DNA of 64,000 nucleotides from Combretum micranthum (taxonomy: Eukaryota > Streptophyta > Magnoliopsida > Myrtales > Combretaceae): assembly GCA_024138025.1 (NCBI GenBank), contig JAMXBD010004263.1, forward strand, positions 1 through 64,000, read 5' to 3'. The position numbers and the translations under genes were made by a program. The notes beneath the pieces were generated by a model that did not search any database, had not been told where the DNA came from, and saw only the letters and a list, made by a program, of their open reading frames with translations. Below are positions 1 to 13,602 of the stretch, piece by piece (within the stretch, counting starts at the first letter, position 1; every line of letters begins with the position of its first letter).

Positions 1-10
1 ATTAATTAAA

Positions 11-296
11 GGCTTAAATGCAAGAACACCCCTGAACTTTAGAGGTGACACAACTTGACCCTCTAACTTTAAAGTGTGGTTTTTGACCCTTAAAATTATA
101 AATAATTTGCTAACATGTCCATTTTGTACTTTTTTTTTTCAAAAAAGTATAGAAATTTTACTATTCCAGGTGTAATTTTTTGTACGAAAATTGTATGGAA
201 TTAGACATGAAAAGGACAGGGTGGACTTATTTGCCAATTGTTTATAGTTTTTGGGGTCAAAACCACACTTTCAAGGGATGTATTTGCATTTTCCCC
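11..296. mobile_element. Mutator-like MITE, 286 bp
   Basis: Short non-autonomous element with imperfect terminal inverted repeats: the left end reads GGCTTAAATGCAAGAACACC and the reverse complement of the right end reads GGGGAAAATGCAAATACATC. It is flanked by the 9-bp direct repeat TTAATTAAA at 2-10 and 297-305. A 9-bp duplication with G-starting ends suggests a Mutator-like MITE. The duplication is nearly palindromic and AT-rich, so chance is not excluded. No coding capacity. Confidence 0.65.
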
Positions 297-305
297 TTAA
301 TTAAA

Positions 306-717
306 TAACTAATTCAATTTCATCCATAAATCTACAGCTAAGAATTAAGATTTCATGAATAGAAAGATAAAACCTTTACCCACCTTGGATATTACACATG
401 AAGAAAAACAAAGATTGATAAGACACTCATAAGCAATTGATATTACTCATAATAACTCATTCATGTTATACTTAACACAATTAAGAAGCTTGATTGATAA
501 AAGTTAGAGTTTAAAAGTAACAACTCTCAAAGTGAAGTAATTTTTATTCAAAACTAATAATCTTTTTGTTTAAAGACAATGGAGCACTTTTTATACTCGC
601 AACTTAAGAAAAAAGGGAAAATAGTACATCATCAACAAATCTAATAAAAATGACAAATAAAATTAACAAAAATTCACGCTTGACAATTCCACAAGCCATG
701 GCACAGGGGCGTGGAAC
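306..717. other. AT-rich non-coding stretch, possibly old LTR
   Basis: No open reading frame of note. On the minus strand a TATA-like stretch (TATAAAAAG near 587-595) lies downstream of the old gypsy integrase tail, where that element's 3' LTR would be expected. I could not define LTR ends. Nothing else is visible. Confidence 0.3.
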
Positions 718-720
718 ACT

Positions 721-877
721 CACTACAAAAAACAGGCCTTTAGAGACAGAAAATCTGCCGGAAATTAGAAAATATAGTTATAATTTTAGAAATAAAATCT
801 GCGATGATGGTTTTTGCGACAGAAATTAACATTTAGAGACAAAATTTTTGTCTCTAAAGCCCAGTTTTCTTGTAGTG
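721..877. mobile_element. CACTA-type MITE, 157 bp
   Basis: Begins CACTACAAAAAACAGGCCTT and ends in the inverted counterpart (reverse complement CACTACAAGAAAACTGGGCT); the inverted repeats extend through a shared TTTAGAGACA. It is flanked by the 3-bp duplication ACT at 718-720 and 878-880. CACTA ends with a 3-bp duplication are diagnostic of the En/Spm (CACTA) superfamily. No transposase; it would depend on an autonomous relative. Confidence 0.85.
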
Positions 878-880
878 ACT

Positions 881-1384
881 TTGACATGCACTCTTGCTTA
901 GCATGACCTCTCATACGGGGTGTGGAATCCTTTGGCCCTTACACTCTATTTATCGAAAGTCTACACGGTCCGTTATATTGATCGTGGTCAACAGCGTAGA
1001 TAATAGTCCTTCTCTTAGTTTGACCCAAGGTCTCTAACACAAGCATACGGACAACAGTGGAATGCATTGTACTCATCTTTAAGTTATTTTCCTCATCCAC
1101 TTGAGCGTAAAACGAGCTATTTCCTCATGTGCAAATGATCAAATAGCTACAAAAGAAATCACATTCATCATGAATTGGCTTCTCAGTTAATATCCATTGG
1201 ACTAAGTTCTACAAACCTCTAACTCTAGCTCTAATGATAAGTCCAATCAAACATTGAATCCTATCATCTCCCTGAGGTTGTTGAAGATTTTCCCTCGAAT
1301 TTGATCACTCTTCAACAAAGTTCTCATCCTATTGCACATATTGAGAGGTATATCCAATGTTAAATGTAATTGATATGCCATAAC
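881..1384 (-). pseudogene. Old Ty3/gypsy pol, 3' tail after integrase
   Basis: Minus-strand translation continues the integrase C-terminus found at 4817-5591 once the solo LTR at 1385-4811 is removed. Near 1200-1290 the stretch DRIQCLIGLIIRARVRGLQN resembles the LIGPITRARA-type end of chromovirus-like pol polyproteins. Stops and frame breaks are present. The 3' LTR is not defined. Bases 1380-1384 (ATAAC) are the left copy of the TSD of the neighbouring solo LTR. Confidence 0.55.
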
Positions 1385-4300
1385 TGTCACACCCTAAAGG
1401 GTACCATAAACGTAACAAACCGCCACATTCAATATTAAAGCTTAAGTATGATAACCTTAGTCATTTCCAAAAGCTTATATATTAAATGTAAGGCGTGCTC
1501 TTACAATTTTAGTGGACCATACTTTGAAATATGAAGCTTAAGAGATATAGTAACAATTAAGAAATGGAAATCATAATATTAATTCATAAATATAAAGTCT
1601 TACAAGGATCTTGGGGGCATTCCCCTGCCAAAAGTACAATAACAAAGCTATATCATATATAAGGAGTTTTCCCTAGAAGTTTACACCTACACTAGTGTTG
1701 GACTTCATCCAAAAATTTCTTAACAAAAAAAAAGGGTACCTGGGTACATGGCCCACGTGGCTTCAACTAAAGGTAGAGATACTGTAGCAAATAGCTATAA
1801 GGGTTTAAGCTACTAGCTTAGTGAGAATTATTTCCACAGATAAGTATACTTGAATAGCAATAATCAAATAAGTTATTTAATAAACCAAGTGAAATGCAAC
1901 AACCACATGAGGATACAAGACATATGATTTTTCGGTAATCATATGTTAAATGGATTTATACTCTCCATTCAGGGTTAGGGGCGGCAATTTATATGCTTCT
2001 AACCAAATTCCGAAGCTTTAGTTAATGTGCTTCTAACCAAACGTCCCGAAGCTTTAATTAAGATTCAACGATCATACCACAACCCATTTCCCCACAAGGG
2101 TAGTGATCCCGTGCAATGTGACTCATAAGTGATATGCATGATTTTAGTTTAATTAAAGGCTCATAGCATAATTATTAACAATTTAAGGTGACCATAGAAT
2201 TTCAAACAATCAAGTTCTAAACTAAATCAAGCATTGATTATAATCAATCCTCGTCTCGATTTTCTTATCATTCGTTCAAACAATATTACTTGCATACCAT
2301 TCAATCTTTTCCTTAAATCTAGTTCTTCTAGACTGCATGCACAATCAAGTAAGATAAGTTATGGAAATAAAACTCACTTGGCCATAGGTTCACTAGTCTT
2401 CAGTCAAAGTAGTCTTCTAGATACGGGAGATCCTCCTCACAATAACTAAAACAAGAAAATACCCACAATGAGTATTTCTTGATAGTTCTATTGAAATTAG
2501 ACAAAACTATGTCACTAAGTTTGTCAAAATTCGTATGATAGACAATTCCAACTTAAAATGGCCATAACTTGCTCATTTTAACTCGGAATTGCGCATATTA
2601 TATACCGTTTTCTACCTATTCAAAAAGATATATCCATTTCTAAGGTTATTTATATCAAACAAGATCTTTTAGGTTGGAAAACATGGGTGACTAGATTCAC
2701 TATGAAAATCCCAACCCAAAAACAATCATTTCATATCTCAACTCATTAAAAAAAATCCTTTGATAATTACTTAGTTATCAATATAGATTGAAAAACCCTT
2801 TTTATACATATACAAACTCATATATCATGCATGATTCAAGTTTTGTTGTCCAAACTATGACTTTATGAAAAACATTGTCTTTTGAAAGCGTGAAAAATCA
2901 AAAGTTAAAAATTTTTCTTTTGTAAATCCTTGAGATAAAACCATAACTTTTTTTTTATTTAAAATGAGTATCTTTATGTTCTATTTAGTAATTTCTTGGG
3001 TGGTTTTCATAAAAATAAAATTTTAAATTTTGCTTTAGAAAAATCTCTTACTAGTGTTGTTTACACTATAATTTCTCAAGTATTGCTTTGATAATTATTT
3101 TGATCTTCTAACTTGAATCAAAGCTTGTTTATTTTTTTGTTAGGGAGTTTCTTTTAAATTTAGTTTTTAATAAAAATTTGTATAACAAAGAATTATCAAC
3201 ATTTAAAATAAATTTAGCAAAAACAAGCCTTCTTATGGTTTTTCAAAAGACTTTTTCAAAATAGAATAGTTTTGCTAAATCATGGTAAGTTCTCTTTGAT
3301 TTTTGGGAAAGTAAAGTGTGTTGAAACAAAATCCTAAGCTTCATTTAGAAATTCTTATGACATGAATTTATTTTGGAAAAGTTTAGTTTCGATCTTTGTG
3401 TTTTTAGACAACAATCATGAATATGAGCATGAGTATGACGATATTTACAAGAAAACAAATAGAAATTAAACAAAATAATAAGCACCATAATATAAGTTCA
3501 AGTATTGGGAGTCTTAGCTTCATCAAGGATCCTAGGACAAATAATAATTCTGTCTTGATATAAAAGAAAAGAAAAGAAAGAAAAAGTTGTTTTGACTTGA
3601 TGAGGACAAGTCTAAGACTAGAAAGACTAGTCTTAAAACATGAAAATAAATAAATTGCAATAACATGTGAGCTTATATACTCTAAAAGATATATATAATA
3701 TATAGCTACATAGATATATTTAGTTAGATATAAATATGAAAGTATAATAATAACAATAATATGAACAAAATAACAACATAAAAGAAAATAGATTCATGAA
3801 CATGAACATAAACAAGAACAAAACATAAACATAGTATTACTTTCAAACACATAGTTTAGGAAACATACTTTATGGTCATGTAAAGTTACATGACATGGTA
3901 GTAAAAATACGAAAAAAAATTTACCTAAAGATAAGATGAAAGTAGTGTATATAGATGGGTTTTGTGTATGAAGAAGAAGAGAGCTTATGAGTGTTTTGGG
4001 AGAGTAATGGAAAGAGTATTTGGAAGGAGAATTCGAGAAAGTTTTTGGTAGTAAATTTGTGGATAGTGAATGTGTGAATGAAGTGAAAGAGCAAGGGGAT
4101 ACTTATAAGAAAATGAGGAGAAGATTTTGAGTGATTTAATTAAATTAAAATTGAGATAAAATAGAGAAAGAGAGGGGATAGGGGGACGCTGGCCATGAGG
4201 GAAAGAGAGAGGGAGAGATTTTGTTTTTTTTTGTAATTTTGTGTATTAAAAGTAATAATCTGTAAGATAGATGTGATAAAAGTGTATTGGAAATGAAAAA

Positions 4301-4811
4301 AAGTAGTGGTATAGGTATGATAGTGTGTAAGAGTGAATAGTGCAAAAGTAGAGAAGTATGAATATTATAGAATAGTGTAGAGTTGTACAATGGATAGTGT
4401 ACAAGACATAAATATACTGGTAGTAAGCAAAATACATGCGAAAGTATGATATCTGATATTTTTAGTTACAGAAAAATTATAAAACTGATATTTTTTAAAA
4501 CCTTATATTTTTACGAGTCTAATGGTGTCAATGGAATATTTTTAATATTTTGGACCCTGGGACACGTTTTTCAAAATCAGTATCCGTTCGGGTTCAAGAC
4601 AGATCAAATTTTAAGTAATAAGATATTTTTAAACATCCTTATATAATTACGAACTATTCTACATACTTAGCTTACATCTACTTTACACAAGTTAGGAGCG
4701 TGGAATTGTCGGACTTAGACTGCTAGGCTCTATAAGGGTTTTTTTGACCGTAGAGTTTCCGGTTGACTTCTGGTTTCGAGTTAGAGATAACATAAAACTT
4801 GGGGGTTTACA
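1385..4811 (-). mobile_element. Family-1 solo LTR, copy A (3427 bp)
   Basis: Begins TGTCACACCC and ends GGGGGTTTACA; flanked by ATAAC at 1380-1384 and 4812-4816. Removing it plus one ATAAC rejoins the integrase reading of the old gypsy element across the gap, which confirms both ends. Strand follows the family's TATA orientation: TGTAAACCCC is taken as the 5' end, so this copy lies on the minus strand. It carries the conserved block at about 2545-2650, the hairpin pair at 1921-1969 and the GTCATGTAA/TTACATGAC palindrome at 3875-3894. No partner LTR or internal region is seen. The short open frames inside have no recognisable domain. Confidence 0.92.
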
Positions 4812-4816
4812 ATAAC

Positions 4817-5591
4817 CTTCTAGAAGTTCAAGACGGTATGCATTGTTGTTGATCTTCTCAATAAGAGGAAAAGGTCCACTTGCTCTTGGGGACAATTTAT
4901 GCTATTTCTTGTCTGGAAATTGATCCTTGCTAAAGTGTATGCAAAACAAATCCCTTGGATTGAAGGACTTTGGCTTCCGATATTTGTTGCCATGATGTAT
5001 TTATTACTCTTGAGTCTTCTTAAGAGAATCAAAAGTTTTCTCGTATAACTTTTTAATCTCTTTAACTCTTTCAACCCCACTAATATTATCTTCCTTCGTA
5101 ATTAGTTTGCCTACAAAATCCATAGGTATAGTCGAATTGAAGCCATACATAACTTCAAAAGGAAGCTTACCAGTTGAATTATGTTTTGACCTTTTGTAAG
5201 CAAATTCAACAATAGAAAGGCATGAATCTCAATCAATAATTTTCTTGCTAATTGTAGCCTTAAGTAATGTTATAAGAGTATGGTTAACCACTTTCGTTTG
5301 TCCATCTGTTTGGGGATGACATGAAGTATTGTATATTAACTTAGTTCCAAACCTTTGCCACAATATCTTTCAAAATAAACATAGGAACTTCACGCCTCTA
5401 TCAGACACAACATTGTATCACACCATGCAATCTTATTATCTGTTGCAAAAACAAGTTAGCGATATACATAACATCATTTGTTTTATAGCATGGTAAGAAG
5501 TAGGACATCTTGCTAAAGCGATCAACGCCATGATAATTTCTTTCCTACCATGAGTCCTAGGTAACCCTAACACAAAATCCATATTAATATC
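4817..5591 (-). pseudogene. Ty3/gypsy integrase core and C-terminus, degenerate
   Basis: On the minus strand, from high to low coordinates: WFDINMDFV and a GLPRT-like stretch (about 5550-5595, the start of the integrase catalytic core), [11 protein letters not shown] (about 5287-5318, a hallmark of Ty3/gypsy integrases), then the C-terminal SGPFPLIEKINNNAYRLEL (about 4820-4885), which normally follows the core and binds DNA. Several frame shifts and stops make it non-functional. It is interrupted on the left by solo LTR A and on the right by the second-family LTR at 5592. Motif style fits chromovirus-like gypsy elements; the lineage is inferred. Confidence 0.8.
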
Positions 5592-7871
5592 TGTAATAAC
5601 CAAAAATAGCACAACTCAAATATAAAAACCATTAAGAAAATAATGTGAAGCTTTGGAAATGTTTTAAAAGGAATTATAAAAATTACCCCAAACTTTTCAC
5701 ATTTTAAAAATATTAAAATGCAAACAATCTAAATTTGATTAATAATTTAAATTAATTTTATTAAAACTTTAAGAAATTTTTATTCATAGTGTTATGCAAT
5801 TAATAATTGATAATAATATAGTCACATAAGAAGATAACCTAATTTTGATTTTAATAAGACAATGGTAATTTGGATAAATATATAAATAACAAAAATGAGA
5901 TGTCTTGATTTTAATCTTGTCAAGATGATCACGTTAATGAAAATTATAAAATATAATATCTGCATTGAATAAAAGAATATGAGCACTCTATATTTTATAT
6001 GTACACTGTTATATATATTCAGATAAGAGTAGAAAAGCGAGTTATAACCTTCAATTGTTGAGTTCGTTGGGTCATGTGAGTCAATTTTGAGTCATCATAT
6101 GCCATCTCAAGTCACGAGACAAGTTGAGTCAAGTCCAGTTGTGTAGTCAGTTGTTTGTTGTCTTTATCGAGTTTGAGTCTTTTTCAAAAATCAAGTAAGT
6201 GAAGGTTGAAATCGCTAAACAAATTTTTAATGCTTATATATACTCTATTGCATAAAATATCAGTTGTGTAAAATTAAGGGAACATTTAAATCTTGAAATA
6301 TTTTGTAGAAAATTAAAATAGTAAGAAATTCATATAAATGTGATAAAAGACTAAAACAACATACTCATACTACCTCTAGTAAATAAACTTAATAGATATG
6401 AATGTTTAACAAATGAATCAAAAGTTCTTTAGAAAATAAAAGTAACAACAAAACTTGAATTAAAATTTAATTTAGTTTGAGCTTCGATAATCTAATTGAG
6501 CTAAGTAAAAGAATTAATACGATAAAATTAAATAGATTGATATAACCAAATTAATAAATAAATTAACTAAGATTTGAGATTTCAAATGATCCCTTCATTT
6601 GGCGAATTTGCTCTAACTGTCTTTTCAATAAATCAAAATCTTTTATCTTTATAAATTTCAAATTAGATTTCCCTTCCTTTAATTCTTAAATCTAAAAACT
6701 CTTAGAAAATTTTAATTTCAATGTTTAGCAAATTTGTAAACTTCAAACTTTAGCTTATTTCATAGATTGATTCATCCAATTCTCCACAATATCAAATTAG
6801 ACCATTTCTCTTTTTGATTTACAAACCCTAAATTTTACAAATTCATTTATCCAAAATTAAAAAAATGTTCTAAATTAGCTATTTGAACCTAAAATTCTAT
6901 TTTCTTAATCCTTAAAAATGTTGAGTTCAAATGTTTTAAAAATATCAATTTTGAACCCGAACTCAAACTAAATACCAAAATTTTACAAAATTAAATTTCT
7001 AAACTTGAGTTTCAATTCAAGCTATTTTTTTACATGTTATACATCTTGAACTTATCTTCCAATTATTTTTGTTACCCAAGAAAATCATAAACTGAATCCG
7101 TTACTCATAAATATCCTTTATTGTTTTGTTTTATCTATTTATTCTCTCTCTCTCTCTCTCTCTCAGCTGCCATCGTCCTCCTTTTCCTTCCTTTTTTTTT
7201 TTTTCCGTTTTCCCAATTTCCTTCTTCTTCCTCTCTTCCTCTCTTCTTTTCCTTTAAATTTTCTCATCAAATCTCAAATCTAAACAAGATTAAAGTGGAA
7301 AATGAGGTGGGAAACAAGATCAAGGATGAAAATCTAGTATAAACAAGCTTCAAGAACTTAGGAAAAGTGGAAATAAAGAGGATCAAGAGGTTTATGATGT
7401 CCATAAGAGATTAGTTTTACTTCTTTCTTTGTTTTAGTTGTTAATTATGTTTGTATGTATTGGTTTGATGGTAGATGCATGTTGGGTTGTTGAGGAAGAT
7501 GATGAATAGTATTTATAGGATTTGATAGAAGAGTTTAATGGTGTTTGATGTTGTTGGATGAATATACAAGTATTAGAAGTATGGAAATTAGCTTGTATGA
7601 TGTTTAGATAATATTTTGATGGAAGTAAAATGTGTAAAAATTGACAAAATGATGTAAAAAGAAGTAAAGAAAGTCGTATGGTTTCATATACCCTTCTTAC
7701 AACGTGCATGGAAAGGGGTATGACTTTCTATTCAAGCTGTGCAAGTTTCCAGGTTTCATACACCTTGCCATATAGCATGTATGGAAAGGTATAATACACC
7801 TCATCATAAAGCATGTATGGGAAGGTGTATGACTTTCTATTTAAGATTGTGCAAGATTTTTGAGTTCATAC
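5592..7871 (+). mobile_element. Second-family LTR, left segment
   Basis: Starts TGTAATAACC directly after ATATC (5587-5591). The matching end TATGACA at 13597 is followed by ATATC (13598-13602), and excision restores the integrase reading WFDINMDFV. Total length without the nested family-1 copy is about 4.36 kb, consistent with a solo LTR of a gypsy element. It contains a CT-rich tract (7142-7260) and imperfect repeats around 7680-7870 with a recurring GCATGTATGGAAAGGT motif. No internal coding region. Strand is tentative. Confidence 0.75.
7143..7164. repeat. (TC)n microsatellite
   Basis: Uninterrupted TC dinucleotide run of about 11 units, followed by a pyrimidine-rich stretch to about 7260, inside the second-family LTR. 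Confidence 0.95.
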
Positions 7872-10800
7872 TATCACGCCTCAATAGGTACCCAAAACGT
7901 GACAGTCCACCACACTCGATATTTAAACTTAAGTATGACAACATTAGTCATCCCATAAGTTTACATACCGGGTGTAAGGTGTACTTGCACAACTTTTAGG
8001 ATCACACTTTGAAACGAATAGTCTTAAGAAGGCATACAATAGCATTAAGAATAGAAATCACAACAAGGTAAATAAGTTAAGTCTTTACAGAAGTCAAGGG
8101 TGCATACCCTCGCCAAAATAATAACAGAAGTCTATCCGGTCTAAAACCATATTACAAACGTTAGGGTTTATGTTAAAGAGATTTTCCTAGAAGTCCACGC
8201 CTCTAGCTAGGTCCCGACTTCTTCAAAAGCTCCTTCATCCAAAAGGTAACCCTGTGAAAAGTGTTCTCTCGGAACAACCAAAAATAGGAACACCACAACA
8301 AAACTATCAGGGTGTAAGCTAACAGGCTTAGTGAGATTCATTCCCAAATATTTAATACTCAACAACAGTATATAACAGACAAGTTATTAGCAACCATATG
8401 GATGCACAGGCACATGAGCATACAATACATAAAACCATCCGGAAATCTTATGTTGAATGGATTTACGCCCTCCATTCGGGGTTAGGATGGTCCATAAGTC
8501 ATGCAGCCATGATTTCCAATTGTGAGTGGGGAGGTCCATAAGTCATGCAACCATAACCCCGATCTCTTTCTCTTAGTTATACAATCTCTGTTGTTTTATG
8601 ATAGTAGTTTTATGTGCCTACTACACATCCGTTAACTTAAGCGATTTCACATCCTTAATGTTAACATAGGCCCCTTCGCCTTCCGCTAATATACTTTTCT
8701 CCCACCAAAGGTATATTAGCTAAGGCAATGTGACTCACTACGTGATGTGCATATACAGTTTATTCATATAACTATGGCATGTTACTTACGTAGGTTAAAT
8801 GTGATCATAGAGAATTTTAGACAATCCAAATCTATGCTAGCTCATACCATGATTATCCAACAAGTCTCGTCTCGATATACTTATTATTCATTTAACCAGG
8901 ATTAAATCATAACTCATCATAGTTTTATCTGTTCGTAATTCTAATGCCACTATGATTACAAGCACATGCATGAGCACAACTATTTAAGAAACGAACTCAC
9001 TCGGCCATGGAGAGAAATCCACTAGTCGTAGTAGTCCTCGGGGAGTGGAAATCCGTCCTCCAAATCACCTAAGTACAAGGAATACCCTCAATGAATATTT
9101 CTCATAAAGTTCTAATAAACTTAACAATTCTATTTACTAAGTTCGTCAATTTTCGCCTAAGATGAAGTCCTAACTTAAAATGGTCATATCTAACTCAATT
9201 TAACTCGGAATTGCGCATATTATATATCGATTTCTATCTACTTCGAAAGATCTATCCATTTCCTAAGTTAAATCAAACATACAAGGTCATTGGAGGGTCG
9301 AAAAACCACTGTACAGCAGGTTTACGAATTTTCCAGTTTTGAGTTATTATTGAAAATTGTTACTTTTGTTCCATTTAATCTTTGTAGATCATCTTATATT
9401 GGTTCTACACTTGTAAAGAGAACTTCTAGCCAAAGATAAAGAATTAAATACTTATATGATCATCAAGATATCATCCAAATGAAAATTATAAGAATCTATC
9501 TTTGTAAAAACCGAAATTTTGAGTTGAAACTCATTTTCTTGTTTTGAGAAAAATCCTTTGCTAAAACGAACATGACTCAATGAAAATAATTTTCTTATGT
9601 CACCTATTATCAAAGCATTCCATTTTCCACATAAAACTCTTGTTTTGAAGTCTAAAATAAGGTTTTCAAAATTCATCTCTTCCAAAATCCGAATTTCTTT
9701 CTTGAGTTTTAGAATGAAAATAAGACCTAGACTTGTCTTTTACAAAACTCTCTACTTTAGAAATATCTTTAGGAAAACTCATCTAAACTTATGAAATTCC
9801 AATCCTTAGAATATCTATACCAAGAGCCCTTTATATCTTTGTCTAAATCTTCATTTTGGGGTTAGATAATAGGTTTTAAAAATGGGTCTTGGCTGAGATC
9901 CGAATTTTCAAAAATTTTTTTTGAACATATCTCTTGATAAAATCCATCAAGACTCATGAAAAATCATCCTTTACATATCCTATCTTAAGAACCTTTCATT
10001 TCTTTTGAAAATCACCTTTGATTCTTGTAAAGAGAAGTCTTGATGATGTACACTCATTAAACCTTCATTTTCCCAACTAAAACTCTCATTTTGAGACTTG
10101 GAAGAGGGTTTTTAAATATAGGTTTTGTCAAGATACGAATTTCACTATTTTTATTCAAGTTCAAATCTAAGATCTACACATAATATGAACATGAATATAA
10201 AATAAATACATGGTAGTAAGCTCTAAACCTATAGATCTAAACATAAACATAACTAAAGCTTCATAAAATTAGATCTACAAGTATAATAAAAATATCAAGA
10301 TAATAAAGTCTTAAAGACAACAAATATAGCAATATTATTATGGATCATCAACAAGAGGAGTGTTTCAAAGTTTTGGCGTCATCATCTCTAGCCTTTAGGC
10401 ATTATGGAGAGTCCTTTGATGCATGAAACCTCCATATAATCAACCTATAGTGTCTATGGAAGCTTAAGAAGAAAGATTTACTTAAAGATCTTCAAGAATG
10501 GAGTATGGAAGCAATAAATGAAAATGGGAGCAGCTCCTAGTCTTGTGCAAGAACAAGGCAAAGAGAGGAATAAAGAGAGGAAAAAGAGGGCAAAAGAGGT
10601 AGGGTTTGCAAAGAGAGAAAGGTTGTAAATAAAAGGCATTTAATAAAGAGAGAGGAGTGTATTAAATGAGTGTGAAATAAATGAAAGAAAAAAAAATAAA
10701 CAAGGTAGAAATGGGGAGGGGTTCACGTGAATGCAAAGAGGAAAGAGAGAGAGTAGACAATTTGTAACTCAATTTTTTTGAAAGTGTAACTTGTTGTACT

Positions 10801-11508
10801 TAATGTGCTAACTAAATGAGGCTTTAATTCATTAAATAAATAAAAAAAAAGGAAAAGTGGTTGTTTTGATGAGTATGGTCAGCTACTATACAATGAAAGT
10901 GGAGTGTAGAATGAGTGAAAGAAAGCTTGAATAATGTGTAAAAGTGACAATTGAAGTGTACTTGAAGTATGGATTGAAAAAGTGCTTTTTATTAGGAAAA
11001 TATATAAAATAAAATTAAGAAAAATATTTTTAAATAAGTGGCAGAATTTTCATAATTAAAATTAAATAATTGAGTGAATTATTATAATATTTCAACAAAT
11101 ATGTTATCGGTACGATCAAAATATGCTTATATAAGCTATAACTGATATTTTTAGATTCCAAAAAATTTAGAACTCGATATTTTTGAAATCCTTATGAAAA
11201 TAAGAGTCTAAAAATATTAAAGATATATTTTTAATTTTTTGAGCCCTACGACACGCTTTCCAAAAACAGTATCCAGTCGGGTTTGAAATAAGCCGAAAAT
11301 TAACCAATATGATATTATTAAGAAATCAAATATTATTACGGACTATTCTACACACTTTACTAAAGTTTTGACTTCTTGATTTCCAAACATGGAATTTTCG
11401 GATCTAAACTATAGGGTTGAACTTGAGATCCGTTGACTTAAAGTTCCCGGTTGACTTCCCGGCTTAGGGTTAAGGCTTAGTATTACTTCTAAAAGCCAAG
11501 GACTTACA
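7872..11508 (-). mobile_element. Family-1 solo LTR, copy B (3637 bp)
   Basis: Begins TATCACGCCTC (a decayed TGTCACGCCC) and ends GGACTTACA; flanked by CATAC at 7867-7871 and 11509-11513. It carries the conserved block at about 9163-9275 and the second hairpin GAATGGA/TCCATTC at 8455-8477. The first-base change of the terminal TG and the loss of the strong palindrome suggest an old copy. It sits inside the second-family LTR. Confidence 0.9.
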
Positions 11509-11513
11509 CATAC

Positions 11514-13597
11514 AACCTATCATATGGCATGTATGGAAAGGTATATGGTTTTCTGTTTTTGTTTTAAAATTGATGCAACTTTCCATACATGCCCATGTGA
11601 TTCATACATCTTGTCATACACCCTATATGAATATCCCCTATCCAATAGACTTAATGAATAAATGGCCTAGAGGTAATTGTAGTATGTTGAGTTTAATTTG
11701 ATAAAGGAAGCATGTTGTTTTAAATGTTTGAATGCTTTGGTTATGAGTATTTTTGGTATATGTATGTTTTGATGACCTTTTTGTAATAAATGACTATAAT
11801 CAAAGAGGAATGAAATACTTTGACAGATAATGGAGAATCGTCCGTATCTTGGCAGGGCAATCTTTATAGTCATGGCAGAGTTCCTACTTAGTGTCTGATC
11901 AAATAGGATCTTAAAATGAGTTTAATTTTCCTGAATAGATGTTTGTTTTTTATATTATTTGTATTAGCTCTAGCCAACCTTTTATTTCTGTTTAGATTTC
12001 ATATATGAAGAATGATAATTTAATGCCAGTGATGAGAATGTTGATGATGATGATGTTGATGTTGTTGATGATTTGATGATTGATGGGGATGAGGAATTGG
12101 TTTTCTTAGAGGGGTTTTCATGGTCTAGCTTGGATGTCAGGTAAGTAATAATGATTTCATCACCTTGTTTGTGATTGTAACTTAGTTGCACCTATATCAA
12201 GATAAAACATAACTAGCTATGTGTGGGGATGGGGTAATTTATATTGTTAACAATTGTATTGTTTGATAAAAATTAATAGTGAAAGTGATAACATATTGCT
12301 TGTAATGGGTGGATTGTTGTTAGTCATGAGTTTTTGTTAAACGATTAGTCACCTAATAAGAGGACTTAGTACTATATGGTCATTTACTTAAATGAACATA
12401 CATTGCACGATATCATACTTGCATTAGCATGGTATTCATGTCATGTGCTAACATGTTGATTCTTTGGTAGTCCTAAGCAAAGTCAATGGATCTATTTCTC
12501 CAATTGGATACCATAGGGTTGTTAGTATCCCAGGAGCTAAAAAGGCATCGAAGGACGTCAACTGTGTGGGTATTGGCCGTGGATTGTTAATACTTAGGGA
12601 GTTCTATGATTCTAAGGAAAGTAGAGGGTATATTGGCAGTATAAATATTTTCACCAATGCACAAAATGAGTTCAAGATGAAGTCATCACTCCTTAGTTTT
12701 TCTAAGGAGAAGTTAGAGGTTATGTTTGATAAAACGAGTTTCAAAGAAAATCCTCCCTCCTTAGCTATGTCTGAGGGAAGTTAGAGCTTATTTTTTAATA
12801 AAATGTATTTCAATTTGAAATCCTCCCTCCTTAGTCATATATAAGGGGTAGTTAAAGGTTATGTTTCTTATGAAATGGTTATGTGCTGAGAAAGTGTGAG
12901 CTGAAGACTCTAAATCGAGAAGACACCCCCCTTCCTTAGTTCAGAGTTCTAATGGGCATGAATGACTTGAGTTAGTCCTTCAGAGCCAAGAGAGGGCGTA
13001 AATCTCCATTGGTTTAGATTTCGATCATCCAAACTGTGCATATCATATGTTTGAGTGTTGCATCGCATATGTTTGCTAATAACAATTGTGGACTTTTGTT
13101 TGTTATGTGATTTGGTCTTGTTATTCACTGAGCTATGGTTGAGCCCCACCCGTATAATTTTGTGAAGAAGTAGCTTAAGTTAGGTATGGGCTAAGAGTAT
13201 ATGAAGTGAGAGTTCACCTTCAGTAAAGCCCCTAAGGTTGAGAAAAGAAAATTAGAATGGAATCTTAATGTTTAGTATTTAAGTTTATGATTTTGTAATA
13301 TATGAGTTAAGGTTTAGAATGGATTAGATTAGTTGTTTAACAATTCAAGCCTTGTAATTTGTATATGATCTACTTTGTTTCGTTATTTGGTAGGGGATAC
13401 CGACTCTCTATGGTTCTAGAGGACTGTGGGAATCTGTATTTCCTTAGCTATCAAAATGGTTTTTATGAAATTAAAGTCGTTAGTAGAAATTAAGTAGAGT
13501 TTTACAATCTCTGCTTTAAAACGGTTCTCATATCTTGATGCATACTTGATATGACAACTACAGGTTGATCCTTCTAGGCTCCTTTTAAGGTATGACA
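11514..13597 (+). mobile_element. Second-family LTR, right segment
   Basis: Continuation of the 5592 element after copy B and its CATAC duplication; ends TATGACA followed by the TSD ATATC at 13598-13602. A 106-residue open frame at 12464-12784 has no recognisable domain and is treated as chance. CTCCTT-rich direct repeats occur at about 12750-12840 (a TCCCTCCTTAG motif appears twice). Confidence 0.72.
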
Positions 13598-13602
13598 ATA
13601 TC

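Noticed and set aside
7434..7999. Short frames with repeated CMERYNTPHHKACMGR-like peptides
   Set aside because: They reflect imperfect nucleotide repeats in the second-family LTR, and the plus-strand frame runs across the border with solo LTR B at 7872.
12464..12784. 106-residue open frame that looks gene-like in composition
   Set aside because: No recognisable domain; lies within the second-family LTR between its verified ends. Kept only as part of that LTR.
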